From Serilophus lunatus (Eukaryota; Chordata; Aves; Passeriformes; Eurylaimidae), in contig VXBA01001856.1 in the NCBI GenBank assembly GCA_013399895.1, positions 840,204 through 904,203 of the forward strand: a stretch of DNA of 64,000 nt, written 5' to 3'. The notes beneath the pieces were generated by a model, which was given only the letters and a program-made list of their open reading frames with translations, made no database searches and was not told the DNA's origin. Positions 1 to 13,625 of this stretch are shown here, one piece after another; the first letter of the stretch is position 1; every line of letters starts with the position of its first letter. The translations under genes and the position numbers were made by a program.

Positions 1-1554
1 CCCCCCCCCCAATGAATAAAAATAGCTTTCTGATAACTTTCCTTGGTCATGGTGAGACGTGAGGAACAGTGAGAAGGGATGTACACTTTGCTCATTGGTA
101 ACTCACAGTGTCTAATCTCTTTATCAGTCTGACTGGAATCTAATGTCAGGTTGTCTAAAAGCTGCCATATTAAAATCTTGTTTGTTTGCTTGCTTGTTAA
201 AAGAAAATGTTATATTTCACTGACTTATCTCTTTGAAGGAGAGTGCTGATGCATACCTGGAGGCATCTCAGACTGACAGTGTTGGAAAGTGAGAAACATG
301 GACACTCTCAATCTGTAATTGTGTCTTTCAGTTTTGTAGCTTTGCCTTCTTCTTCTGCTTACACTGACCTGAAGTAAATAGACTTACAGGAAATATTTGT
401 TGTCAGAAAGAGATTCTTCCTTCTGCTGCACAGTTTCCACTCTGCTGGCTCCCAGAAGGCTTCTTTGTAAATCTCCTAATTGGAAGCATACTCCTAACTT
501 CTCTCTGATTCCAGACATGAGATTTCCTCTTGTTATTCAGCTTGTACCTTTTAGGAAATATAGATTAGGAGTCAAGTATCTCCAGGTGCCAGTTCTATTT
601 ATTTTTGTTTATCCATGCTGACATTCTTTTTTCTCAGTAATTTAAAAAGTTTTTTAATAATAACCCATTATTCAGTCAACCAAGTATAAGCCTAAGTTGT
701 AGCACTAATTCCTGAAGCCATGTAGGTGTCAATATAATGGGAAGATTTTTGTCCCTTTTAGTGGCACAGGAAATACCAATAAATGTGAGCTCAAGCTAAG
801 TGATGGCACAGATATTTGGAGTACAGGTGCACCAAGGAGCCTAGAAGCAGAACATGGTTTGCTCTGCCAAGTTAGTGGATAAGCAGTTACAGTGTTTCCT
901 GGGCCAGTGGGAAGGAACGGTATCCAAATTTTTGCTTGGCTCTTCTTCCAGGAGAACTGCCTTTCTTGATCAAACTAGCCTGTCACATAATCCAGAGTCT
1001 TGTTTCCAGCCATTGCCAATCTCAGATGTCTCCTAAAAAGGTGTCAAAAATGAAGCAGTTTTTTGAGGTAGGAAACTGTAGAATAATTTTTTTCCCCCAT
1101 ATTAGTTCCCAAACAATAATAATTTAGATTATGATTCGTGTTTTTACATATGTATAAGCTCTATTTATTCCATTTTTTGAATATTTTAAATTCTCTTTCC
1201 TGTAATAACTGAACATTTTAGCTGTAATGTTAAAATCAACTGCTTTTTAGGTCAAGCCTGTTCTGTCCTCTCCACATGCCTTGCAGCCTCCCACTGCAGT
1301 GCTCTTTCTCTGCACATTTTCCAAGAGCTTCTTCCTGGGTTGCAGAAAGGAGCCACACATACCTGCTCCTCTGAGGTATTTGATGGAGATAAGAGACTTC
1401 GAGGGGCGAGTTAATGAAAGGCTACAGTGATTGTCTGTTGAGTGCAAATAAGAGCTGGGAAATGCACATATGAAAGGAGGAAAGGGAGAGTTTGGCATGA
1501 GATGCGCGTTAAGTGAAAGTCAAGGTACACGTGTCACAGTGCACCACTGTCTTT
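1..1554. other. Non-coding upstream DNA (intron 1 or 5' flank of ZMYND11)
   Basis: AT-rich sequence opening with a run of ten C at the window edge. Open frames here are short, carry no recognisable domain and overlap in several frames, as expected by chance. No promoter-like CpG cluster, RNA gene or transposon was recognised. Confidence 0.6.
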
Positions 1555-1850
1555 GGTGACATAATTTGGTGCAGCACTGTTGACTTTAGTGGAGCAATAT
1601 TAGTTTACACCTGCAATAAATTTCCTCCTGAATATCTGGGAATGAGAATATAAAATGAAGTGTTTATGGGTGAGTGACAGAGAGAGTGAGCATGCGAGAG
1701 AGAGCGCATGCACATGTTTTCAGGCCTGATTGATTGTATGAAAAAAAACCTGGAGTTGAAAGAACATTATTTTAAATTAACATTCATTATCTTCACGCGT
1801 GAGATAACAGTTCACTTTGGACCAGATCCTACCACCATTATGTTTCTTGA
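1555..1850. repeat. Possible ancient amniote dispersed repeat, with a GA-rich simple repeat inside
   Basis: The stretch gttgactttagtggagc (1579-1595) followed by tttacacctgc, and gaccagatcctaccacc near 1820, resemble a family of very old repeats common in turtles, crocodiles and birds. The hallmark of that family is a ttgacttcaatgggag-type motif. Between them, 1669-1712 is a purine-rich GAGA tract interrupted by gcatgcg/gcgcatgc. The family name is not assigned; a CR1/L3 3' end or a MIR-type SINE is possible. Confidence 0.35.
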
Positions 1851-2240
1851 GCAGAGACTGCTTTTTCCTTGAATGAGGTTATTCAGTATGAAAATGGCAA
1901 AATGTAGTCAGATCTTTGACAGTAAAAATATATGGTTTAGTCACCACATATTAGAATAATGCTGTATAATTTCTGTCAGGAAAACATGTATTTTTTCTTT
2001 TTAAAATAAATGGTACATTTTCTTTGAAATGAGAAATAAAAAGTAAGATGAACCTTTTTTTTTTTTAGGTGGTCTCATCTTATGCCTGTAGAAGCTTGCA
2101 GCCATTTTAATTCATGCTGCATTTATTGATCTAGCAGTTAAATCATTTAATCACCCTGCAGCTAGGTCGTCTACCTATTGGACACTGTTGAAGAGTTCAG
2201 TAATACGTTTTGGGTTATTGGCTTCTAAATGTCACTTTTG

Positions 2241-2270
2241 AAAAAAAAAAAAAAAAAGGAAAAAAAGCAA
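2241..2270. repeat. Poly-A / purine-rich tract
   Basis: Seventeen A followed by gg and a further A-run. No clear retroelement body precedes it, so it may simply be low-complexity DNA. Confidence 0.8.
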
Positions 2271-5200
2271 ACAAGCTATAAATGCTCCAGTTAAGGGATG
2301 AACAGTATAAAAGAAAACACAATGTGATTACATGTTCTTGTCATTCAACTGTTTTTTTTTCTGTATATAATATAAATAGAAAAAAATGCACATCATAGCA
2401 AACAACGGAAAAAAAATCTGATTTTGATCTTCTTTGGCAGTTCTTCTGCTTTTAAATACAGAGTTTTGCAACATTAAGTCATCTAATTAGGCAGCAGCTT
2501 GCTATGAAATATTTTCATAACAGACATAGTTTGTGAGCATGAAAATTAAAGCCACATTTTAAAATTATAACCTCAAATAACTTTCTGAAATTAAATATTG
2601 CTCTGAAAAAGGCTTATTCTTTAAGTATAGTCATGTGAAAAAATGGGAAAAGTTTTTATTTTATGTATTCAACAGCAGTAGGAAACTTAATTTCTTAGAC
2701 TTCTAAATGCTGCAATAGTAGAAGCCCAATGATCTAGACATATAAAAGGGAAAATTATGTGGCAGCAGCTAATGTGTGGCAGTGAAAAGCAGAGGAAAAT
2801 GTGACATTAAGTGTCCTGTATTTTCTGAGAGGGATCTGCTCCCAATGAAATAAACCTGTTCTTCGTATGCAATAGGCAAGTGTCTTGTCTAAAGAGAGAC
2901 AGTAAATTCTTTGGCAGTGATACACTTGGCACCAGCTGCTTTTAAAGGGTCACCCATGTGCTTTTCAGTTATTTCCCTACAGACATGAAGAGGAAAGTTC
3001 TTGCTCTTGTGAGATATTGTTGTGTGAGTGCAGGTGGAACAAGAAAGTTGTGTTTCATATGCAGATGGGAACTGTATTTCCCTCTTGTTCAATGAAAGCT
3101 CAGAATCCAGAGATGTTAATTCCATCTGTCTGTGCCTGGATCCCTTGGCTTATTTCCTTGTGCTTCCCTGATGTACACTGAAAGCTTTCAGCTCATCAGA
3201 TGAGAGGTTATGATCATGTTGAGTATCTCTGTGTTACTATACCTTCAGCAGAGAGACTGTAAACAGAGAAAGGGGTCAGTTGTTCATCTTATTTGCAATG
3301 GTTTTTTAGTAAGAGAATTTTTCAGTGGTTTCATTCTTTTATTTTTAATAGCTCCTCTGCTTTACTGTGTTAGTCTATGACAATTTTGGTACAACTTCTT
3401 GTTAGACTTTCATCTGGGCATTCTGGGATGCGATTCCTTTTTTGAAGTGACATGCCATGATATATGTACAGGAGGAGTGTGACCATAGAGGAGGAATTTG
3501 ATGAAAGATTTCCTGAATGCCATCCCACTGCTGTACCTCAGTGCAGCAAGGCAGGTTAAACAGGCATCTGATACTTTTGCTCTCTTTGTTTTGGAAGAAC
3601 ACGGAAAAGGCTGCAAACTCAGATAAATGTGCTGTATTTCTCACTGTATTTCTTTACCAGTAAATAGAGACTTCAGTCGTGGAAGGCCACTCAGAGGTTA
3701 AAGAAAGAATGGTGCTGAGATAAGCTGCATGGAAAAGGAAAATGAGAATCGAGTGGTAATATAAGCAAAAAGTCAGTGTTAGTGCACTATACTTTCCATT
3801 TTTTTCAAGAGCTGAAGATGTCTCTCAGAAAAGAGCTTGGATGGCTGAATTGCAGTTTAGGAGTCATGTTTAGGCAGGCTGAGCCCCTCCTGCATGGCAG
3901 GGCAAACAAGGGTCCATTGAGTTCAGTCGGTTCTGGTGGGTGTGGTGGCCAGATGATTATCAAACAAATAAATGAAGTGCAATATCACAGTGGGTATCAA
4001 ACCTTTTCATGTCCACGTTGCTTAAGTTTTGAAAGAAAAGAGCTCTTGACAGTTTGAAATTACAGCCCTGGTTTCCAGCATTTCTTCCAGGTTCCACTGA
4101 ATTAATGGAATTAACTGCACTGCCAGATGGGAGAGGTGCTGGGGGGCTGTTGTTGCAGGAACCCCACATCAGGCAGAATGTGCTGCTTTGCAATCACTTT
4201 GCCTTGAATTGAAATGATGCCCTTCACTTCCTGCGTGCCAGACTACAGCAAGTGCAGTGGGAGGTAGCTTTGTCTTTTTCTGTATCAATGAGGCTGTAGC
4301 ACCTTTGATAGGTGTACTAGAAAATAAAAAAGTGATAGATGATGGTGTTCTGCGTTTGGAAATTTCATTTAAAGTATATATTTATGTACTGTCGATTTTG
4401 ACTCATCCAGGCCATTTGTTTGATCTGTTGGTGTTGTCCTGGCCAACTTCCAGTTTGGGTAATTACATTCTGAGTACCTACATTTCTGCAAAGTTTCATC
4501 TGGATTTTGTTACAGTTTAGTTAAATAGTAACGCATATGTACTTGGCAATTTACAAAATAACAGCACAGAATAAAAAAGTTACAAAAATGTCTGATCCAA
4601 ATTACATTTGATATTTGTGCATGAATAAGTACAGTGCAGCATGATACAGTACAGAAAAAATGTGGCATATTCAGTAGTAGCATTCATAGAAGAGTTAGGC
4701 TTTCAAACTTTATGAAGTAGAAGTTTCAATCCATGAAGTGTGAGTGTAAAAGAAGACAGCAAAGGGGTCATGGAGACAAAGGAGACAGGTGAGAAAACTA
4801 GATAGATCTAGGAGAGGTGAGGAAAAAATCACAGTATGATGTGTAGTTCGAGAGTGCTGTGTAGAAGATCCTGGAACACCATGGGTTAAGTTGCTGAGTA
4901 GCGTGCACTGGTAAACATATGATATATTGTGCAGCAGGAATGGTTATAATTCACTGGTAGGAGAAATAATGCTTGTTTGTACTGTAGTTAAAGTATATAT
5001 GTATTTTTACAAGGTTATCAGGCACGGATTTTACATGTGTGCCAACAAGGGAATGGAACCCAATTTATGTGGTGATGTCGGTAGGACTTAAGCAATCACA
5101 GATACGCACGTGGCAATCATCTGCTGGCACAGAAATGTTTCTTTTACATACAAAGGCACATTTTATCATTTGCCACTCAGTCTCTCAGAATACTACTTAA

Positions 5201-6865
5201 ATTACAGTAGGAAGAACTTGCTCTTTGTTAGTGTAGAGTCAGAGGTAGGTGAGAAAGAACCTCAGCCACATCCTGTTGTGGAGAGTTGTTCCATACAAAT
5301 AGGAACTTTATAGCTGAAAGCTTACTCTTAAAACCATAGCAGTCTAATATTTACAAGAATACTTGTACTTCCAAAAATAACTTCTCTGCTTAGAGGTGCT
5401 TCATCCACAGTGCAGATGTACTCCATTTCAGAGGGAGATTAGAAGTAGATAGAAAAGAACTTTTCATTTTGAAAATGCTTTTGATTAGTACTTGGAGGTG
5501 AAATCATGCTCAGATTGTTCACAAAAGGAGGTTTGATGCTTCTATTTTTTTCTAGAAATGAAAAAATTGTTTTGAAAGTATCTTAAAATTTACATATTAA
5601 CTTTGGTGTTTCTTATTGTTAATAGCTCTTTTTTACATAACTTCATTTGCTAATAAAAGCAGTAAATAATATACTATGTACTTACACAACAGAAAGATTT
5701 AGGACAATGATAATTCTTCTGAAAACAGCTATACTTCTAATTTTGTTCTGTTTAATGTTTTTAGAAATACCCTTGTTTTCAGAAAGAATTTCAACAAAAA
5801 TATTTTTCATTTTAGGTCACAGATACTCAGTAATGAAAACCTTTAAGCTCTTATCTAGCAGAACTATACTGATCACTTATTCTGCCCTTTAGTTTCTGTG
5901 TAACACAGCTTAAATAATTTTACCTATTTCCACTGTATCAAACCCACTGAAAATGCTGTCACAAGCTCTTGTGAGAGCATCCATCCAGTGCTCTGGGATA
6001 GAGGTATCTTACCCACTGTCTAGATGGCTCTTTTTTGCCATTTGTGGACTTTTTTTTTTTTTATGGAAAGGATCAGGAATACTTCAATGAGGCAAGTCAT
6101 CCACCATCCACATGCTGTACATTATGGAAATGAGAATCATCTGGTTTCTACCTTTTTTTTTTTCTTTTTCTGTATCATTTATTAAAGCTGTTATGGAGTA
6201 TCTGCTTAAGGCTAAAAGAGTTTGAACTCTCACTTAGCCTCATTAAGGTCTTGGCCTTGATGTTTACTGCTTCTGCTTTCATCAAGGCCACTTCCTCAGA
6301 GGCTTTTGCAGAAGATGCACATATGCTTTTATGAAAACATTCTTCATTTTCTGGCTCAAATCATGATAGAATTATACTTCTTAATCAGCAGGTTTTATTT
6401 AATCTCAAAATTTTATTGCTGGTGTTCTGTCTCTAAAGAGAATTTGGTTTTTTTATACTTTTATGTCATGGGTTATCTACTTCTATATTCACACATTCAA
6501 ATGCTTCAGGCTATTCATTGTGTGTTTTCTGGAGGGTTTAACAGTTCAGCCGTTTCCACACAGACTGCTGAAGTCAATTGGAGACTGTCAAAATTTGCTA
6601 TCAGACTGCTAAGATAAATCTCCCACTGTTACTACAGAGTACTTCTCCAGAGCACACAACATTGTTAAGAATAGCTGAGATATTGGAGATGAGACTCTCT
6701 GGAGCCCCATCCTTACCTTCACCATGTGTTAGTGCTGTAATGTTTTGTATAAAGGACTCCAGGACCTCAGGTGCTTACTGGCCGGGTGCAGCTGTTTAAG
6801 CCACTATGGTAAATGGCACTTGAGCACTCAAAAAGAGAAAAAGAAGTTATTTACCATTAGGCAAC

Positions 6866-6882
6866 TTTTTTTTTTTTTTTTT
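6866..6882. repeat. Poly-T tract
   Basis: Seventeen consecutive T. No diagnostic retroelement sequence is visible on the minus strand next to it. Confidence 0.85.
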
Positions 6883-7419
6883 AGATGAATTGTTTGCATG
6901 TATGTTTTCTATTTTGATTACTTTGTTCTCCCTAAGAATTTTTGGAATTTCACTGAGATTTCTTTCTCTGTTTGAGAAGAAACCTGAAGTGGCACAGTTC
7001 ATTGAGTACCTTTTATAGTTATTCATGGCAAAGATACAAGACTAGTCTTAAGTGAAAGGACATACATTAGTTTGAATATAAGAATTCATGTCTCAAAAAA
7101 TTCTGGTTGCTCATAATCTCTATTTTAGCTGTAAATTTAAACTTTGAACAATGGACGTGCTTAGATTAGTGATGTGCTTATTAGGTTAAAAAAAGAACAA
7201 GATTTTAATAGGAAAAATTATCACAATGCAAACAGCACAGGATCTCATTAGCATTTGTGGATTGCTAAACTGCAGTTTAAAAGTCACATTTCTGTTCTAA
7301 AAAACGTTTTCCACAATAGTCATACAAGTAACGTTAAACAGTGTTGTTTCAGTTTGTTTGCTTTGAGTCAGATTTGCAGTGATCAGAGCGATTAAGTTGC
7401 AGTTTTCTGTGAAGGCTTT

Positions 7420-7540
7420 GCTACTTAGCTGCCATTGATTTTAGTGGGACTCTGTATGGATGTTGGTTCTGGAAATCCCACCGTGCATGAACTATCATAT
7501 CTGTCCTCAGACACCTTAGAAAATCTGGCCCTTAGGACAG
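7420..7540. repeat. Possible ancient amniote dispersed repeat
   Basis: The motif gccattgattttagtgggac (7431-7450) and, downstream, aaaatctggcccttag resemble the same old amniote repeat family noted near 1.58 kb. The similarity is by motif only, and the element is degenerate and of unknown boundaries. Confidence 0.35.
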
Positions 7541-7825
7541 TTTACAGCTTTCCCTCTCTTGTTTCGGCAGTTTGCCCTTACTAGTTCCCCGTTTTGCTCT
7601 GCTTAAGGAAGGTCCATCAATTTTAAGCAGCATTTTGGAGTTATTTCTGAACCTGTGAGTTTATACCTGTCAAGAGGGATAGACTGACAGAAGAGATGTG
7701 CACCTGGCTTTCCAAGCAGTATTTTACTTCTTTAATAACATAAATAGTTCTTTGGATAATTCTTTTCATGCATAGATGTTTAAATGCTGCACAACAGGGA
7801 TTAAAGTAATTAGTTTTGCGTTTGG

Positions 7826-7915
7826 AAATGGTGATACAGAGATACACAGTGACTTGCCTGAAGTTAAGCAGCACAGGAGGCTACCAAGTTGGGAGCCCTG
7901 GTGCTCAGCCTGCTT
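7826..7915 (-). repeat. MIR-like SINE fragment
   Basis: The + strand text agtgacttgcctgaagttaa followed by gcagcacaggaggc, and then ccaagttgggagccctgg, resembles the reverse complement of the MIR core (agtgacttgcccaaggtcac-type). Only the core is preserved, and the divergence is what is expected for an amniote-age insertion. Confidence 0.45.
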
Positions 7916-7945
7916 CCTTCAGCAAATGGAGTTGATCTATCCACA

Positions 7946-9904
7946 CAAAATAACCAGACGAGACTCTTCTAAATGTAGTGATTTGGTACTTACGCAGTGT
8001 GAGTCATGTTCTGGGATGCTGGCAGTGTTTTTTTGTGATATTTCCGTTTCACATTCAGCTTCAGGGGCTCAGCAGGGGCTTTTGGTCTGGTTGCCATATG
8101 AAGTTCATCAGGGGTGACAAGCGAAAGCAGCTTAATGTGCTCATGTTATTTTTGTCTATAGTAGAAATTTGTGATGGGGACTGTTTCTATTTTGCATAAA
8201 GTCACCAAAATAATGCATTGAGCTCCAAGCTAACTGGAGATGCCCAGGACTGTTCACAAGGGAATAGCCTGGGTAGTGTTAGTTTTTGGGTGTAGTTATT
8301 TTGATCTCACTGGGACCAAAGGCGAAAACCCACTTATCAGACTTCTGAAGTTGCACACCCTATTAATTGTGGTGGTGAAGTTGGGTACCTCTGCTAGGCC
8401 TTCCAAACACAGCTTTTTGTGTGTTGGTTCCCCAACTGTTAAATGAAAAAAAGGAAACCTAAAACCAAAAAACCCAAATCTTACAAAGTGCTGTGACCAT
8501 AAAAACATTCAAGATACAAGATCCTCAGCCAGGATGGTTTGTGGAAAAATCACTAATAACCATATCAAGCTGCTACAGACCATGGAGAACTTTCCACTCT
8601 TTTTGCCTTAATTTCTCCAAATTGGCTGTAGAGGACTGTGTGCTGTAGGTACTATGTGAGCTCTCGACCCACCTGGTTTACTTTTCTCTACCCCATCAAC
8701 TAAAGTGGATTACAGTAAACTTTTCATGCAGGAGAACAGACGTGGTCTGAACTTTGTTTCTGATCCCAAAGGCTAGAGATCCTTTCCTCCAAGTATTCAA
8801 TTAGTCAACACTTGGTTTAGAGAACCCAAGCTTAGGACATATTTTTCCTTGAGATTCCATGTCTTCAGCACAACAAAAAGCCTTCCCCAGGATGACCCAA
8901 GATACTTCACGTTGTTTTCAAATCACAAGATTCTCCAGGTTCCTTATAGCAGAGTCAGTCCTGCTGTTCAGAGCTTGATTTAGGGAAAGAACTAATATTT
9001 GTGGGCCTTACAGATGTATTAGGTGGGAAGGTACCTGTTATGCTGAGTCAGTAAAAATGTGTAATCTTTATTACTCTTATTTACAGCCTGCTTATATTAA
9101 TAACCTAGAGTTTAGATTTGTTGTGATTTAGATGTCGACATTACTCCAGTGTTCCAATAGAGTGGTTAAAACTATGTTTTTACCTATGTTACCTTTTTCG
9201 TCTTTAGCCCTGGAGTATCCCATGTATTTGAGTAGCTTCATGTCATACACAAAGAATTCACTAAATGTGTCTTTGAGTAATCCCTGTGGTTCTTCTGATC
9301 TTTACAAATATATCTAGAAAGAGGTGACCATGGAAAAGAGTAAAAAGCCACAGTATTTAGTGTGAGGATGAAAACACACAGCCAGTCTAAGTGTGGGCTG
9401 GAAGCTGGGCTGTAGGGTCTAAGCATGAGCATTTCAGCTGGAGGAACCTGGCATGATGTATCAGACATATTGTGTAGTGACCACTCTTCACTGTTTACTA
9501 TATGTCCAAATTTGCCTATGGATTATACACTAAAATTCCTATATGGATATAAGCCAAAACTTCCATACCATGTGCTTTGGATAGCTGAAGGCTCCTGAAA
9601 TGGACACTGAGAGTTGTCTCAGTGTTCAGTGCTAGGATGATGTTTCCTTCAGTAACCTTTTTTGACTTATTTCTTCCAAATCCAGTAATTTGAATTTGTT
9701 CAGCTGTTGCTCCCTCAGGTGCAGGATTGGCAGCCTCACAGGAACTGTACCTGAAATATTGTGAGCCAGAAGTGGTTCAGAAGCTGTGCGCTGGCCACCA
9801 TGGGCTCAGTATGGAGCAGATGAGAACAAATCAGCTGGTTTCTGAAATTATTTACCCGTCATGCTGCCTCATTTTTGTGCTTGTAACAGATTTTGAATAT
9901 ACTT
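7946..9904. other. Non-coding DNA
   Basis: No coding exon recognised. At 8420-8446 the phrase ggttccccaactgttaaatg resembles the MIR 'tttcc-tctgtaaaatg' segment but is too short to call. An A/C-rich patch lies at 8443-8482. Otherwise no structure is seen. Confidence 0.55.
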
Positions 9905-9985
9905 CTCCATGGCATGATTTCCTCTCTGTAAAATAGCAGTATCAGCACTTTGCTGTATTATGAGGCATTTGGAGTATAAATTAGA
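9905..9985 (+). repeat. MIR-like SINE fragment
   Basis: The phrase tttcctctctgtaaaatagc followed by agtatcagcactttgctgta and attatgaggcattt matches the order of the MIR 3' half: tttcctcatctgtaaaatgg, then a cacttacct-type segment, then gaggattaaatgag. Confidence 0.4.
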
Positions 9986-10974
9986 GGGAAACAGTTGCTA
10001 AGGCATGCACTTCCATTTTATTCTGAGAACAGGTCTGCTGCTCAGGCAGAAGTAGATAAAGATAATATGCCAATACTTTTAGCACTAGAAGAATAGAAAA
10101 TTAGAACAGAAGAGATGAGAAGTGGTTTTGATAAAAATGAAGCAAGGGCAGCAGCAAGAAACAAGAAGATTTAATGTACTAAATTGTTTAATTTCTCTGT
10201 AAAATTATCTGGAACTTCAAGTTGCTGGTACCCCCTTAGTAGCAGGAAATGAAATTGTGCTTACATAGTAGAAATAGTGAAAAACGCTTGCTACTATTAT
10301 TTTTGAATTAGTTTTAAAGAAAGTGCTGCAATAAAGCTAGCAAATGTTATACTTAGTAACTAAATGAACATTATTTTGAATTTGAAAAACTTCTAATAAC
10401 TTGGGCAAGAATATCATGAGCAGTTGCATCTTCTTCCTCCAGAGAATTATCTTCCATAAAATCCTCACCAAGAGACAGGAAATCTTGCTAGCAATTCTCT
10501 TACTAGCACTGCACTGCTATTACTTCATTCAGAGTGAATGTCTCTTCTCTGGGAAGAGCAAAATATGTTTCAATTTACATTTACTCATAGCCCGTTCTTC
10601 TTGCCGTGGCATCGAAAGTACTGGTGTCATCAGCGAGCTGAGGTGTTCACTGTGATACAATCTGGAGCTGCTCTCAGAACTTTCCAGAGAACTGAATATT
10701 CTTCTTACAGAAATTGTCTGGTCTTAGACTTCAGCACAGAGGGTGCTTGTGCTGTAAAACCTGAGCCCTACGCTTGGAAACGCTCTTGGATTTCTTTCTT
10801 GAGTGTAATTAAATGGGAATGGCTTCTTCAGTGTTCACTCATTGAATCTGAGTACCCATCATTCAAGAGCAACTAGGGAGTTCAGTAATCAGAATGTATA
10901 TGTTAAGGGGTTTTTCCATTTTACAAAAAAATAAAGACAATTTATGAAAAGTAAAAAATAGAGAATTTTTTTTT
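9986..10974. other. Non-coding DNA
   Basis: Two overlapping + open frames (about 84 and 112 codons, near 10.40-10.88 kb) occupy this interval. Neither has recognisable motifs or convincing codon use. No repeat or RNA gene was recognised. Confidence 0.5.
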
Positions 10975-11060
10975 TTAACTGAAGTTAAGAAACTTTCCTC
11001 TTGTCACAGCAAGCCAGTAGCACCGCCAGGAATTGAACTTGGACATACCTGCAGGACAGA
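10975..11060 (-). repeat. MIR-like SINE fragment
   Basis: The + strand gaagttaagaaactttcctc, then ttgtcacagcaagccagtag, then gccaggaattgaacttgg resembles the reverse complement of the MIR core. The last part resembles the tRNA-derived T-loop (ggttcaa). This is one of the better preserved MIR-like pieces here. Confidence 0.5.
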
Positions 11061-13539
11061 CTTCTTAAACAAATTTGTCTGCTGTACTGTTGAAGCTGGC
11101 TGTCAGCAACTGCCCATGCACTGTCATTTCTACTTTAAAAAGATAGGAGTGGCACATGAGACAGGAGACTTAGTAACAAAACAGTCAGTGCAATCTTCCA
11201 GCAGCTCAGCTTTTCTATTTCTTAGCCTTTTAGTTGAGTCTCCTAGAGGGCTTATAAGGTCAGGCAGTCTGTTTTAACTCTTTCTCAAAATACAGTTGGA
11301 CAGATTTTTCTCAAACTTTTCTAAAGAAAAACAAGAAAAAGTAAACTGAAAACTTCCATGTCTAAGATAATGAATTATTTAAAATACTGATTTTTTTAAA
11401 AAAAATTAAATAAATGGAGACTATATCATTACTTTTCCCATTTCCTCATGAAGCTTACTTGAAACAGCAGCTAAAACACTCTCAATAAAAAGAAGTATTA
11501 CATCTTTTAAATAATGAGATTTGCTTTCCAATATGTGCTTCTGTTTTTTGCTTTCTTCTAGCTGTTAGCTGTGGCCAATTAAAAACATAAGTCAGTTTGG
11601 TTTTTATTCCTTTTAATTAGCATTTTCATGTTCACTATATGCACTGGACATTCAAAGCAGTTTGGGGAATATTTTTAAAAATATTTGTAATTTCTCGATT
11701 GGTACTGCTTTTGACAAAATCCTTGGGATTTTTGAGATGCTGGCAAATGGAAATAAAGGCAGTAAGGACCACCAAGAAAATCAGACAGAGCACGGATGAA
11801 ATGTCCCATATCCCTTTCCCACGATTGCAGAAAACAAGATGCAACAAAGAAGGGGTAGGATGTCAGGGACGTGGCCTAGAATCCATGAAAATTTATGGCA
11901 AATCAGTTGGACAACTGAGGAGACTTTTAGTGTGAGAAAAGGACTAAAATAACTGAAATCAGCAGAGAAGTATCCAGATACTATGGCTAAGTAGAAGAAC
12001 AGCAAGTAGGTCATGGATATAGGCAACACAGAATTAAGGATACAAAGATTGTATCAATGTGATGAACTACCTGAAGGAAATTAAGTGCCTCAATGTTTCC
12101 CTTGGTTGTTTTTTTTTTTTCTTTTAATAGAAATTTGCAGAAAAATATAAAATTGAATAGAAGAGAAATCCAGCTTTTTTTAATTACAAGTGAAATAATG
12201 GTGAAGTCTACTACTCCTCCTGGATGAGATCCAGGAAAGGCAAAGCTGTTGTGTAGGATTCTGAATGTTATTATCCTGGTTTTAATTAAGTATATGTACA
12301 TCTTGTAAGATCCTAAAATTATTAGGAAGGCATTTTGTAGCATTAGTTACATTTTGGCTGTTATTGACTACTTTCAGAATTACTGAAAAATCTATGTCTT
12401 CCAACTAGTTGCCCTGTACCAAATAGATTTATTTTTTTCCTTCAAGAGAAATAATCAAGTGTCTCAATTTTTTGTACACTTGTGTATTTGTCATATAAAT
12501 AATAAGTCCAATGCAAGGTACATATAATTCTTCATGCCATTATATTATTTCTTGTTTCACTGTCTGCTACCTCCTGTGCTATAAAAGTGGAGACTCTTTG
12601 TAATGCATTTTGGATTATTTTTTTTTTCAAGTTGAGCGATTAAAAGATACTACGTAAGGAAGAAGCAATTTATGTGATATGGCTACATTCTTAAGCTGTA
12701 GCAATGATAAATTAGTAACATTGCTTTAGGAGTTTGCAGTCGTTTTGCCTTTGATATGATTTGAAGAACTGTGTTGCTTAAACTTGTTTTATTCTTCACA
12801 TACCATAGAAATCAAATAGTATGGTTCTGTACAGATTCTTGACTGATTTGTTCCTTAGACTGGTTTACTGGAATGTATTAATGTATAGATATCTAATGTA
12901 ATTTATTTCTGTGGCAGTGCTGTATGTTTGATTTATATTTACAAAGCTAAAATCTTATAATAAATAATAGAACCAAACTACTTGCATAGCTTTTTGATCT
13001 TTTTTTTTTTTTTTTTCTTATCTGCATAAACATTACTGCAAGCACTCAGGCTGATATCTATGGTAAATGGATGTTTGACATTTTGTATTTCTGTGCCATC
13101 CTATCCGTGTGTTTATCAGCCCATAGTCCAACATCTCTTGCAGAACATGCTTGTTCATAAAAGCTACTGACCATTGTCAGGATTAAGACTGGAGGGCCAT
13201 AGGCAGGAGTGAGATGTGAAACTTCCAACATGTGTCTTTAAGACATCTATCTACCTGATTTACTGCTCTACTGAAAAGGGTGTTTATTCATCTTGGTTAT
13301 TTTGAGATGAGTTTCTTGATTATTAGAAGACTGACTGTAACTGGAGCAGAGGATTGAACTGAAACTCTACTTCTTTTAGAATCAAATTATTTAGAATTCA
13401 TGTCAGAACTTCTGATTTATGTATTTTTCGCATATGCAGTCTTTTAAAGTAATTTCTGTAATCCCTGGGATAAAGCTCTGGTGCAGGATTATTTCTGATT
13501 CATGACGGTAGAGGAAGGGAAGGGAGATGGATCTTGGAG
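11061..13539. other. Non-coding AT-rich DNA
   Basis: T17 lies at about 13000-13016. Opposing open frames at 11.64-12.34 kb overlap one another and show no domain. No exon, RNA gene or mobile element was recognised. Confidence 0.55.
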
Positions 13540-13625
13540 ATTTGTCTTTGCTATTTACAGATCTTGTGCAAGCCCTTTAACCTTTCAAAGACTCGACTCC
13601 CCTTGCTTTAGATTGTGGGCAGGAT
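13540..13625 (+). repeat. Weak MIR-like fragment
   Basis: The text gatcttgtgcaagcccttta followed by acctttcaaagactcgac parallels the MIR segment gaccttgggcaagtcactta and the sequence after it. The resemblance is limited to about 40 bases. Confidence 0.3.

Larger units (their letters stand above)
1851..7419. other. Non-coding AT-rich DNA with homopolymer tracts
   Basis: No exon-like sequence with flanking splice signals and no recognisable protein. Simple tracts seen: A17 at 2241-2257 continuing into a purine-rich stretch to about 2270, T-runs at 6049-6062 and about 6154-6165, and T17 at 6866-6882. Small open frames across this interval are AT-driven chance frames. Confidence 0.6.
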
